The translations under genes and the position numbers were made by a program. This document shows positions 35,457 through 43,958 of a stretch of 64,000 nucleotides of DNA, one piece after another. Under the pieces are notes generated by a model. The model saw nothing but the letters and a program-made list of their open reading frames with translations, did no database searches and was not told where the DNA came from. The number at the start of each line of letters is the position of its first letter. Position 1 is the stretch's first letter. This DNA is from Oligoflexia bacterium (GTDB lineage: Bacteria > Bdellovibrionota > UBA1018): positions 96,169-160,168 of the forward strand of contig JACMNQ010000015.1 in the NCBI GenBank assembly GCA_014378465.1. Reading direction: 5' to 3'.

Positions 35457-38299
35457 GCGCTCAACCCAGGTTCTTTCTCGATTCCCGCTCCTCTCTCGCT
35501 GATCTCACGACTACCGGAGGCGGCAAGGCCAAGAATCTGGCGAAACTCACGCAGCTGGAAATTCCCGTTCCGGAGTGGTTCTGCATTTCCACGACCGCCT
35601 TTGATGCGTTCGCGAAGCTCAATGGCCTCGACGCACTCATCGCCGCTGCCGCTCAGGTCGCCAGAGGGGATCTGGCGCGGTATTCCGCGGACCTCGAAAC
35701 CGAGTTTCTGAAGGGAAAGCTTCCTGAAGAGCTGATCACGGCACTTCGAAGTGAGCTGCAGCGAATCGGCCCGCAGAATCTCCTGGCCGTGAGAAGCAGC
35801 GGACTCGATGAAGATTCCGCGGACAACTCCTTTGCCGGGCAGTTCTCGTCTTACATGTTTCAAAGGGGAGAAGAACAGGTTTTTGAAAGTCTCAAAAAAT
35901 GCTGGGCTTCCGGCTTTTCGGAGCGGGCGCTATCCTATCGCATCGAACGAAAGATCGATCTTTCGAGGATCCGCGTGGGCGTGGTCATCCAGAAGATGGT
36001 CAACGCCTCCGCGGCAGGTGTTGGCTTTTCAAGAAATCCGATGAAGCCACTGGACCGTGAGACCCTCATCCTGAGTTCGGTCTGGGGTCTGGGCGAAGGA
36101 CTTGTGAGCGGTGAACTCGACGCGGATCACTTCGAAGTCAACCGCTCCACTCTCGCGGCTCATTCCCAACTGGTGCCCAAGGAGTTCGCGCTGCGCCAGG
36201 GTAACCGGGGCGGCCTCAGAAAAGAAGCCGTCGCTCCGGCCGATCAGGCACGCTCGTCGCTCTCAGACGCGCAGATCCAGGAACTGGCGAAGACCTGCAT
36301 GCTCCTCGAAGAAAAACTCGGTTCTCCTCAGGACTGCGAGTGGGCCTATGAAGCGGACCGCCTTTACCTGCTGCAGACGAGGCCCATCACTTCACTTCCG
36401 CCGGAGTCCTTTTACAGCGCCGCGATCAATGGCGAGGACGCGATCCTCTGGGACAATTCGAACATCATTGAGAGTTTCTGCGGCGTCACGTCTCCCCTCA
36501 CCTTCAGTCACGTGAGCCGAGCCTACCGCCAGGTCTACCTGCAGTTCTGTGAAGTCATGGGCGTGCCCGAGGACCTCGTGAGTTCCCATGAATCCACTTT
36601 CAGGAACATGCTCGGCCTCATCCGCGGCCGAATCTACTATAATCTCGGGAGCTGGTACCAGCTCCTGTTCCTGTTTCCCGGCACTTCCTCAAGCAAGAGC
36701 TTCATGGAAACCATGATGGGCGTGAAGCAGGGCCTGAAGCCCGAGATCGCGAAACTCTTTGATTTCACGAAAAATCCGCCCAAGTACAGCGCCTGGAAGA
36801 AAACCAGACTCATCGTGCTCACGATTCTGCGCATCTTCCGCATTCAGAAGATCATTCACGACTTCAAGACTGAAGTCGGCGCCATCGATGCGGTCGCGAG
36901 AAAGCAGGACTTCGAGGCCCTCTCCTTCCAGAAGCAGATGGACTACTACCACTACCTCGAAAAGGAAATCCTCTACCGCTGGAAGGCTCCGATCATCAGC
37001 GACACGCGCTGCATGGTCTTCTTCGGACTTCTCAAGGCCCTGACGCAGAAGTGGCTGGCTCCGAAAGCCGGGATGGCAAGCGACATCGGGGCGTCGCTTC
37101 AGAATGATCTCCTCTGTGGCCAGGGAGATCTCGCGAGCACCGAGCCGACTCGCGCACTGATGAAGATCGCCGGGAAAATCGATCTCGGGAACGCCGAAGT
37201 GCGCAGCTGGATGCTCAAGACTTCTCCGCAGGAGATCTGGAAGCAGTTGAAAGTGGGGAAGCCCCCGGAATACGATCAGATCCGTGCGCTTTTTCAGGAC
37301 TTTCTCGACAAGTACGGCTTTCGCTGCATGAATGAGCTGAAATTTGAGGAGATTGATCTTCATGAAGACCCGAGCTTCGCGATCGAAGCCGTGCTCGGCT
37401 TCGTCCGTCTGAAGAACTACTCGATTGAAGCGATGGAAACGCGCGAGAAAGCGATCCGCCAGAAGGCGGAAGCCGTCATGCGGGCGCACCTCTCAGGTCC
37501 GAAGCTCTGGTTCTATGAATTCATTCTCGACAAGGCCCGCATCGCCGTCAGGGACCGTGAGGATCTTCGCTTCATGCGCACGAACAGTTTTGGAGTGACT
37601 CGAAGAATCTTTCGGGCGATGGGAGTGAACCTGCACAAACTCGGAGTGCTCGAGCACCCGCGCGACGTGTTCTACCTCACGATGGATGAGATGATGGCTT
37701 TCAATGAAGGACGTTCCCTGACGCTCAACTTCAAACCGCTCGTCGCGATCCGCAAAGCGGAGTTCGCCGAATACGAAAGAACGCCTTCTCCTCCGGACCG
37801 TTTCATCACGCAGGGAATTGCCGGCATGTACCTGAGAAGTCCGCAGATCCTGGCTGAAGTCGATCTTCTCAAATCCGATCTCGTGGTGTCAGACGATCCG
37901 AACGTCCTGCTCGGCACGTCCTGCTGCCCGGGAGTCGTCGAAGGGATCGTGCGAGTCATCCGCGTTCCCGCCGATGCCGAAGGCCTGAACGGAGAGATCA
38001 TCGTCACGGAACGTACTGACCCGGGCTGGGTCCCGCTCTTTCCTTCGAGCTCCGGCCTGCTCATCGAGCGAGGCAGTCTCCTGTCGCACTCGGCAGTCGT
38101 CGCACGCGAACTCGGGATCCCCACCATCGTCGGCATCTCGGGCGGCCTCCTCAAAAAACTCAAGAGTGGCATGCGCGTGCGCATGGACGCCGGACGTGGA
38201 GAAGTGCGCTTTCTGACGGACGAGAAGGGTAACCCCCTGCCGGTCTCGAAAGTGGCTGAACCGCAGGCAGCCCAGGCAAATCAGGAAGCGCTGACATGA
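35453..38299 (+). CDS. PEP-synthase/rifampicin-phosphotransferase-like dikinase
   Basis: A 948-residue enzyme. The N-terminal ATP-grasp domain (about 20-320) has GGGKAKNLAKL, VRSSGLDEDSADNSFAGQF and WGLGEGLVSGELDADHF. A long middle region (about 330-790) has no family I can name. The C-terminal swivelling domain carries the phospho-histidine motif LLSHSAVVARELGIP, with His near residue 879. The PEP/pyruvate TIM-barrel of true PEP synthase is missing. This order (ATP-grasp, substrate domain, His domain) is that of rifampicin phosphotransferase, which moves the beta-phosphate of ATP to a hydroxyl. Here it likely phosphorylates a lipid or lipid precursor. Overlaps its neighbours by four bases. 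Confidence 0.85.
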   Translation: MSAQPRFFLDSRSSLADLTTTGGGKAKNLAKLTQLEIPVPEWFCISTTAFDAFAKLNGLDALIAAAAQVARGDLARYSADLETEFLKGKLPEELITALRSELQRIGPQNLLAVRSSGLDEDSADNSFAGQFSSYMFQRGEEQVFESLKKCWASGFSERALSYRIERKIDLSRIRVGVVIQKMVNASAAGVGFSRNPMKPLDRETLILSSVWGLGEGLVSGELDADHFEVNRSTLAAHSQLVPKEFALRQGNRGGLRKEAVAPADQARSSLSDAQIQELAKTCMLLEEKLGSPQDCEWAYEADRLYLLQTRPITSLPPESFYSAAINGEDAILWDNSNIIESFCGVTSPLTFSHVSRAYRQVYLQFCEVMGVPEDLVSSHESTFRNMLGLIRGRIYYNLGSWYQLLFLFPGTSSSKSFMETMMGVKQGLKPEIAKLFDFTKNPPKYSAWKKTRLIVLTILRIFRIQKIIHDFKTEVGAIDAVARKQDFEALSFQKQMDYYHYLEKEILYRWKAPIISDTRCMVFFGLLKALTQKWLAPKAGMASDIGASLQNDLLCGQGDLASTEPTRALMKIAGKIDLGNAEVRSWMLKTSPQEIWKQLKVGKPPEYDQIRALFQDFLDKYGFRCMNELKFEEIDLHEDPSFAIEAVLGFVRLKNYSIEAMETREKAIRQKAEAVMRAHLSGPKLWFYEFILDKARIAVRDREDLRFMRTNSFGVTRRIFRAMGVNLHKLGVLEHPRDVFYLTMDEMMAFNEGRSLTLNFKPLVAIRKAEFAEYERTPSPPDRFITQGIAGMYLRSPQILAEVDLLKSDLVVSDDPNVLLGTSCCPGVVEGIVRVIRVPADAEGLNGEIIVTERTDPGWVPLFPSSSGLLIERGSLLSHSAVVARELGIPTIVGISGGLLKKLKSGMRVRMDAGRGEVRFLTDEKGNPLPVSKVAEPQAAQANQEALT

Positions 38300-39423
38300 C
38301 CCCTACCCCGCTCCAAATCGAAACCAGAAGTGAAGCCAAGGATTCTGTCCTCTTTCACGCCGCTTTCAGTGAGTTCGGGCAAAGGAGTCGGCAGGATCCT
38401 TACCGCGTCGCTTTGGCTTCTCCCGAAATGATTCTGAAGATGATGCACTTGCCCCTCGGCAAACCCGTCGAGTTTTTTCTGGCCTGGCCATTGAATGCAG
38501 GAAACGCTGGAAATGCGCTGCAAGCGCAACCCCTGGGCCGCATCAGTGCAAATGTCGACTCGACCGGGACGCGCGGTTTTGTCGGATTTTTTGAAATCGA
38601 TTTGAGTTCGACTCACTCTGAGGAAGTCGCTCACGCACTTCTCGCCGCCGCGGAAAACTGGCTGAAGGCTCAGGGAGTTAAGCAGATGATCGGACCGCTC
38701 GATTTTTCGACCTGGTTCTCCTACCGCTTTCGGATTGAACACGAAAGCGCCGAGCCCCTGGAGTCCACTGCTGGCTCCAGTCCTCGCTTCGCCTGGGAGC
38801 CCGTCAATCCACCCGAATATCCGGCATTTTTTCAGTCTTTCGGAATGAGTGAGATCCAGGCCTACCACTCCCAGTCCTATTCCGCGCCGGCCGCGGACGC
38901 TCGACTCCCAGGTTCCGAGAACCTCAAGAAGGCTTACGACTTCGCGGTCAGCCAGGGCTTTCGGTTTCGGCCGATCGACCTCGCCCAATTCCAGACGAGG
39001 GAAATCCCTCTGCTTCATGAACTCAGTCATCAGTGCTTCAAGGATGCGTTTCTCTTCGAACCGATCCCGTTGCCGATCTTCGGGGCCTTGTACGCGCAGG
39101 CACTGCAGCGCTTTGACTTCAGCCCTTCTCGATTCGTTCAGACGGCGGACGGTCGCACGGTCGGCTTCCTCTTTGCCTTCATAGACCGAGATTACCTCGT
39201 CATCAAGACCATCGCGGTGCTCGAGGAGTTTCAGAATCAGAAACTCTCTTCCGCCCTTCTCCATCCGGCCTTTGACCACTGCTTTCAAAACCAGATCACT
39301 CGCGGCATCTCGGCCCTCGTCAAATCGGGCGCCAAGAGCGAACACCATGAAACTCGCAGCAAACAGTTCGCACAGCGCGACTGGATGCACGAGTACTCCC
39401 TTTTCGGAAAGGATCTCCCATGA
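38296..39423 (+). CDS. GNAT-fold protein (YghO-like)
   Basis: A 375-residue protein. The block GFVGFFEIDLSSTHSEEVAH, then LLAAAENWLKAQGVKQMIGP and LDFSTWF, matches the YghO-type proteins, which have a GNAT-like fold. A second GNAT-like half follows (FLFAFIDRDYLVIKTIAVLE, then NQKLSSALLHPAF). In lipid clusters such proteins may be acyl- or aminoacyl-transferases; the sequence does not show the donor. It lies between the dikinase and the DUF3419 gene, with four-base overlaps at both ends. Confidence 0.75.
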   Translation: MTPTPLQIETRSEAKDSVLFHAAFSEFGQRSRQDPYRVALASPEMILKMMHLPLGKPVEFFLAWPLNAGNAGNALQAQPLGRISANVDSTGTRGFVGFFEIDLSSTHSEEVAHALLAAAENWLKAQGVKQMIGPLDFSTWFSYRFRIEHESAEPLESTAGSSPRFAWEPVNPPEYPAFFQSFGMSEIQAYHSQSYSAPAADARLPGSENLKKAYDFAVSQGFRFRPIDLAQFQTREIPLLHELSHQCFKDAFLFEPIPLPIFGALYAQALQRFDFSPSRFVQTADGRTVGFLFAFIDRDYLVIKTIAVLEEFQNQKLSSALLHPAFDHCFQNQITRGISALVKSGAKSEHHETRSKQFAQRDWMHEYSLFGKDLP

Positions 39424-40532
39424 GCAACCCTGGCGAATACTTCACTGGCATCAATTACAGCCTCGCCAACGAGGACACCTGGGTCGAGTACCGATTGGCT
39501 CCGCAGAATGCGAAAGCCATCGTCGCCGTGGCCGGCTCCGGCTCTCGTGTCCTGCCTCTTCTGGCCCGCTCCCCCCGGCTCCTGGAAATCGTTGACCTCT
39601 CTGAAGCGCAGCTCTACCTGGCGGAGCTCCGGATGGAAGCCGTGCGCGAACTCAGTCACGAAGAATTTCTCCACTTTCTCGGTTACCGAGGAGCGATCTT
39701 CGATGGAGACCTGCTTGATAACTCACGAGCGAAGCTCTTCAAGAGATTGAAACTCTCGGAAAAATGCTTCGGTTACTGGAATGAGAACCGGGAGTGGGAA
39801 AAACGCGGGGTCATCTACCTCGGCAAGTGGGAAAATCACTTCATCAAGCTCGGCAAGCTGCTTTCGAAAATCATTCGCCTCAACGCCGCTCCGCTGTTCG
39901 AAGCCCATTCGATCAAAGAACAGAACCTGCTGCTCAAAAAGCACTGGAATGAGACGCGCTTTCGCAATTTCCTCCGAGTCGCGCTCAGCGAGTTCGTGTT
40001 TCAGAAGTTTCTCTATGGCAAGCAGTTCGCAGGCTCCAAAGAGAAGCGAACCGCGAAAGAACCCACCTGGAAGATGGTTGACCGGGAAATGAATCGCCTG
40101 TTCAAGACGACACTCCTTCGAAAGAACTACTTCATCCAGATGATCTATCTGGGAGCGATCCGGTTTGAAGAGGGACTTCCGGCGGAAGCGCATCCAGAGA
40201 TCTTCGCCGCCGCCAAAGCGGCACTTCGTTCGGGCAAGACCGAGATCACCTACCTGCAGAAGGACTTCGTTGAACTCACGCGCGAGAAGCCCTATGACTT
40301 CTACTCCCTTTCAGACGCGATCTCTTACGTGGCCGATGAACCTGCAAAGCAGTTTCTGTCCCGCCTGCCGGACACCGTGGCGCTGGGCTCAACCATGGTC
40401 ATCCGGTCCTTCATGAGACAGCCGAGCATTCACCCGAATCAGGCGTGGAAGATCGACAAAGCCGCCGCCAAGGCGGCCCATGCACAGGATTGCACCGGAA
40501 TGTACGAGTTCGTGATTCTCACGAAGAGCTGA
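39420..40532 (+). CDS. DUF3419 / BtaA-like aminocarboxypropyl transferase
   Basis: A 370-residue DUF3419 family protein. The opening EYFTGINYSLANEDTWVEYR and the SAM-site-like AVAGSGSRVLPLLAR plus VDLSEAQLYLAELR match BtaA-type enzymes, which transfer the 3-amino-3-carboxypropyl group of SAM to diacylglycerol to begin betaine-lipid synthesis. The N-methylating partner BtaB is not visible in the cluster. The protein could therefore make a homoserine-ether lipid or use another acceptor. It is the last gene of the plus-strand operon, and its stop overlaps the convergent AAR-fusion gene by 14 bases. Confidence 0.82.
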   Translation: MSNPGEYFTGINYSLANEDTWVEYRLAPQNAKAIVAVAGSGSRVLPLLARSPRLLEIVDLSEAQLYLAELRMEAVRELSHEEFLHFLGYRGAIFDGDLLDNSRAKLFKRLKLSEKCFGYWNENREWEKRGVIYLGKWENHFIKLGKLLSKIIRLNAAPLFEAHSIKEQNLLLKKHWNETRFRNFLRVALSEFVFQKFLYGKQFAGSKEKRTAKEPTWKMVDREMNRLFKTTLLRKNYFIQMIYLGAIRFEEGLPAEAHPEIFAAAKAALRSGKTEITYLQKDFVELTREKPYDFYSLSDAISYVADEPAKQFLSRLPDTVALGSTMVIRSFMRQPSIHPNQAWKIDKAAAKAAHAQDCTGMYEFVILTKS

Positions 40533-42849
40533 GGGACTTCCTCGCGACCGCCTGTGCTTTGAGGACCCTCTTCAGCGGCTTCGGAAGCACCAGTTCCGGA
40601 TTTCGAGATGCTTTTTTGCCGCTTGAAGTCGTCTTCATGGACTCGTTCGTGGCTTCTTTGAGGGACTTCTTCGAAATCTTTGAACCAGCGTTCGCCTTCT
40701 TGAGCGCCTTTTCGAAGTGAACCGCCGCTGCCACGTCACCGATCCTGGAGGCACGGCCATGGGTCCAGGTCTTGAGTTTTTCCTTGGCCAGATTGCGACA
40801 ATCCACGATCTGCTGGGCCGTGATGATGCCGGCAGGCCCACGCACTTCCGACAATCTTGCGCCATGCTTGGCCGCGAGACGGTAGATTTCCTTCACCCGG
40901 TGCATTGAGAGGTTTCTCGAGATCGAGAAATTTTCGTAGCGTCCTTCCATCGTGAGCAGCACGGTCTCGGCGAGGCAGGCGTAGACGGATGGCTTCGGCA
41001 GTCCGATGTCGCAGCTGATCTTGACGTTTCCAGGCAGAAGCACTTCACCACTTTCAATGACCATGACGTCCGGTCGAGTGGCTGCAAGCTCAGCGCCGAT
41101 ATCGAGAGGTCTTGAACAGTCGCAGATGACTGCTCCGGGCTTGACGCGTTCCATGTCAAGAATCTGGCCATCGGTATTCGAAGTTGCAGTGACCACAAGG
41201 TCCGTGTCACCGAGCTCCAGGTTCGGATTGGTGGCGACGCGGATCTTGAGACCCGGAGCCATGGATTCGATTTCCTGCTTGAGCTCCAGAAGTTTGTCGA
41301 GCTGCGGAGCGACGAGAACCAGTTCCTTGAAGACGAGCGCGGTCAGAAGTGCCGAAACGCGGCCGATACTGCCGGTCGCACCGATGATCATGCACTTCGC
41401 GTCCAGACGCTGACCGTCTTTTTCACCGGAAATCATGCCCATCTTTTCGACCATCTCGCGGGCCGCCCAGAGGGTAGTCGAGGCCGAGAAGGAATTTCCA
41501 GTCGTCACGGGGATCGGAGATCCGCGCGCCACCGTCACGCCGGCATCGCCCACGACTTTGGTGTAGGCCCCGAGACCGATCATGCGGGCCCCATTGGACT
41601 TCGCTTTTTCCGCCGCGCTGATCAGGCGTTTGTAGACGAAATTTTCATTCATTGAGAGCAATTGCCTGGGAGTCGCCATCATCCCGTAAAGGTCACAGAT
41701 GACTTCCTGCCCGTCGTGTTCGCTCTTGATGCCCTGGATGCTGCCGTAATAGACGATGGGGACTCGAGCGCCCGCGTATTCGAGGGCATCTTTCACTCGC
41801 TTGGGCAGTTTTTCGACCGTTTTCAGCAAAGGGTGTCGCCAGAGATCCTTCTGCGAGAGCGCGTGCACGATGAACGCGCAGCGCCGGGTCGGCTGGGAAA
41901 GACCCGAGAGAGGATTCGGTTCCAACTGGTGCTCCTGAATCCAGTCAATCATGTATTCTTCGCCGGACTGCAGACTGTTTTCGCTCAGGCGATTGAGTTC
42001 GAGCATTGAATTGATGAGGACGAGCGGGCGTGAACCCATTTCACTGCCGATCAATTTGTGAGGAATGAGCTCAATCACCTGCTCCACACCGACGGACTTG
42101 AGACGCGCGGCCATCTCGGGCTTCAGACAATCGACGATCAGGGTTTTTCCACGGAGTGAATCCACCGACGTCATCATTTCGAGAAGTGCGGAGAACGTGT
42201 AGACCACGTCCGCCTTGCGATGCCAGTTGTCCAGAACCTTCTGCACTTGCGGAAGATCTGCCAGAATCTTCGGGCGAAGATTGCTGAACTGAGCGATCCT
42301 GAGCAGCAGTTCAAGCTGCCGTGAAGAAGTCAGAAGCTTTGGCACTCCGGTCAACAGAAGCGCATCGGCAGCCAGGATCCTGCCCTGAGCCTGAATCACC
42401 TTCTTGATCGCGGGTGTGGCTACGGCGGCGTGAAAGAGTACGGTCTTGGACTTGAAGAAATCAGGCTGCGTCTTCAGAAGACGCTGCAAAGTCCAATCGG
42501 CGAAGAAATCCCGGAGTCCGTCGGTCACGAACAGGGGGGTATTCAATGCGCAGATGGAAAGTCTGCGGTAACCGGGATGCATCTGCACCACTCTCCCCGC
42601 TGAGACTTTCTTCTGAACTCCATGAAGCGCGATGCCGTCCACATGACCGTCATATTTCTGAATCAGGTGCTCGGCGGTATCGAAGTCCCAGCCGATGCGG
42701 TGCTCGGTGATCTCAAAGATGTGGCCGCCGAAAGTGACCTGCTCGCGCGAAATCGCGCCTTCCTTGAGAAAATCGAGGAGGACGATCTTCTTGATCTGAG
42801 TCTTCTTCGAAATCTTCTTTTTCGGGGTCATCGTGGTTCTCGAAGTCAT
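40519..42849 (-). CDS. Acyl-ACP reductase (AAR-like) fused to an unknown N-terminal domain
   Basis: A 776-residue protein. Residues about 324-667 match cyanobacterial aldehyde-forming acyl-ACP reductase in order: CAFIVHALSQKDLWRHP, then VICDLYGMMATPRQLLS, GLGAYTKVV, TTGNSFSASTT, the Rossmann motif GATGSIG (490-496), a SYV-like active site KPSVYACLAETVLLTMEG with the likely catalytic Cys at about 625, and NFSISRNLSMHRVKEI. The first ~320 residues (opening with DGIALHGVQ near 71) have no family I know. The tail after 700 is Lys/Ser-rich. It should reduce a fatty acyl thioester to aldehyde. It is the last gene of a three-gene minus-strand operon and starts in an ATGA overlap with the SDR gene. 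Confidence 0.85.
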   Translation of the reverse strand: MTSRTTMTPKKKISKKTQIKKIVLLDFLKEGAISREQVTFGGHIFEITEHRIGWDFDTAEHLIQKYDGHVDGIALHGVQKKVSAGRVVQMHPGYRRLSICALNTPLFVTDGLRDFFADWTLQRLLKTQPDFFKSKTVLFHAAVATPAIKKVIQAQGRILAADALLLTGVPKLLTSSRQLELLLRIAQFSNLRPKILADLPQVQKVLDNWHRKADVVYTFSALLEMMTSVDSLRGKTLIVDCLKPEMAARLKSVGVEQVIELIPHKLIGSEMGSRPLVLINSMLELNRLSENSLQSGEEYMIDWIQEHQLEPNPLSGLSQPTRRCAFIVHALSQKDLWRHPLLKTVEKLPKRVKDALEYAGARVPIVYYGSIQGIKSEHDGQEVICDLYGMMATPRQLLSMNENFVYKRLISAAEKAKSNGARMIGLGAYTKVVGDAGVTVARGSPIPVTTGNSFSASTTLWAAREMVEKMGMISGEKDGQRLDAKCMIIGATGSIGRVSALLTALVFKELVLVAPQLDKLLELKQEIESMAPGLKIRVATNPNLELGDTDLVVTATSNTDGQILDMERVKPGAVICDCSRPLDIGAELAATRPDVMVIESGEVLLPGNVKISCDIGLPKPSVYACLAETVLLTMEGRYENFSISRNLSMHRVKEIYRLAAKHGARLSEVRGPAGIITAQQIVDCRNLAKEKLKTWTHGRASRIGDVAAAVHFEKALKKANAGSKISKKSLKEATNESMKTTSSGKKASRNPELVLPKPLKRVLKAQAVARKSLSSS

Positions 42850-43958
42850 GGTCTTTTCCCCTGTGCCTGAATCTTTCCCGCAGCTCTGGCTTCTTCATCC
42901 ACCTGGTCAAGGAGATAGTCACTGAAGCCTCTGAAGAACACTTCCTGATAGTCTCTGAAGTTCGAAATCCGTTTTTTTCCAAAATATCGGACAAAACTCC
43001 CGTTGCTGAGCTTCACCGGATCGAGTGCGAAGCGAAATGCCTCCACGTTCCTCTGGAGCGCTCCGAATCGGAGCAGGCGACTTTTGATCAGGTTCACGGC
43101 CGGAAGCGCGAGCAGAGGAATCTGCAGACTCGGCAGCTTCTCGATGAAGTGGGGTCTGGCATTTTTCAGAAAGCGAGGTACCGCAATTTCACAGAATTCG
43201 GCGATGCCCAGGCTGTCGGTGTTGTAGACGCCAAAGATCTTCTGCCATTCCGTCTGGAGCTCGGGATGAAACAGTGCCTGATGGAACACTTCGGCGGCCT
43301 GATTGACGGGCACCAGGGGCAGCAGTCCCTTGCGATCCGAAGGAATCGGAATGCGTCTCAAGTGACGACTGCCCGGGAGCTTCGAGATCAGGATCAACTG
43401 CTTGAGAAACTCATAGGGACCGTCCGTCTTGAGGATCTCGCCATCCGTTTCAGAGCCCACGAGGATGCCGAGCCTGAAGACGAAGGCGGGCACGAAGGAA
43501 TCCGTCAGGAGCTTTTCAGCGATCGCTTTGGTGAAAGCGTACTGAGACTGCTTCGGAGGCACGCGCTCAAGGGGGGACTCGTCCAGTACCTTTCCATAGC
43601 CCAGGCCGACTGAGTAGCTCGAAGCATAGTACACGGGAACGCGCTTGGTCTGATTGAGTCGCTCAAGGAGCGCGATCATGTTCAGCATGTTGACGACGTT
43701 CTGGGAATAATTATCAGGCATCGTGCGTGAAAAATCGTAGAGTCCGGCGAGATGAATGACGGCATCGCCGTCAAATTCAAAAGCTTCGACCTGAGCGATG
43801 TCCGTGAGGTCCAGCTGAACGATCGTCACCTTCTCATTGGGATGCGTGCGGCGAACACGCGTCGGGATCACGACTTGCGTCACCCGGGGGTCCGCCAACA
43901 GGAGGTTGAGCACATACTTGCCCAGAAAGCCGGTGGCACCGGTCAGGAGAACTTTCAT
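42846..43958 (-). CDS. Extended SDR reductase (3beta-HSD / fatty acyl reductase-like)
   Basis: A 370-residue NAD(P)-dependent enzyme. The cofactor motif is TGATGFLGKYVL at the N-terminus and the catalytic Tyr-Lys pair is in YAFTKAIAEKLL (near 145). YYASSYSVGLGYGKVLDE is the conserved Ser/Thr region. The family includes 3beta-hydroxysteroid dehydrogenases, OleD, and the NAD-binding half of male-sterility acyl reductases. Together with the neighbouring AAR-like protein it may reduce the aldehyde or a beta-keto lipid. It overlaps its neighbours by four bases on each side. Confidence 0.85.
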   Translation of the reverse strand: MKVLLTGATGFLGKYVLNLLLADPRVTQVVIPTRVRRTHPNEKVTIVQLDLTDIAQVEAFEFDGDAVIHLAGLYDFSRTMPDNYSQNVVNMLNMIALLERLNQTKRVPVYYASSYSVGLGYGKVLDESPLERVPPKQSQYAFTKAIAEKLLTDSFVPAFVFRLGILVGSETDGEILKTDGPYEFLKQLILISKLPGSRHLRRIPIPSDRKGLLPLVPVNQAAEVFHQALFHPELQTEWQKIFGVYNTDSLGIAEFCEIAVPRFLKNARPHFIEKLPSLQIPLLALPAVNLIKSRLLRFGALQRNVEAFRFALDPVKLSNGSFVRYFGKKRISNFRDYQEVFFRGFSDYLLDQVDEEARAAGKIQAQGKRP

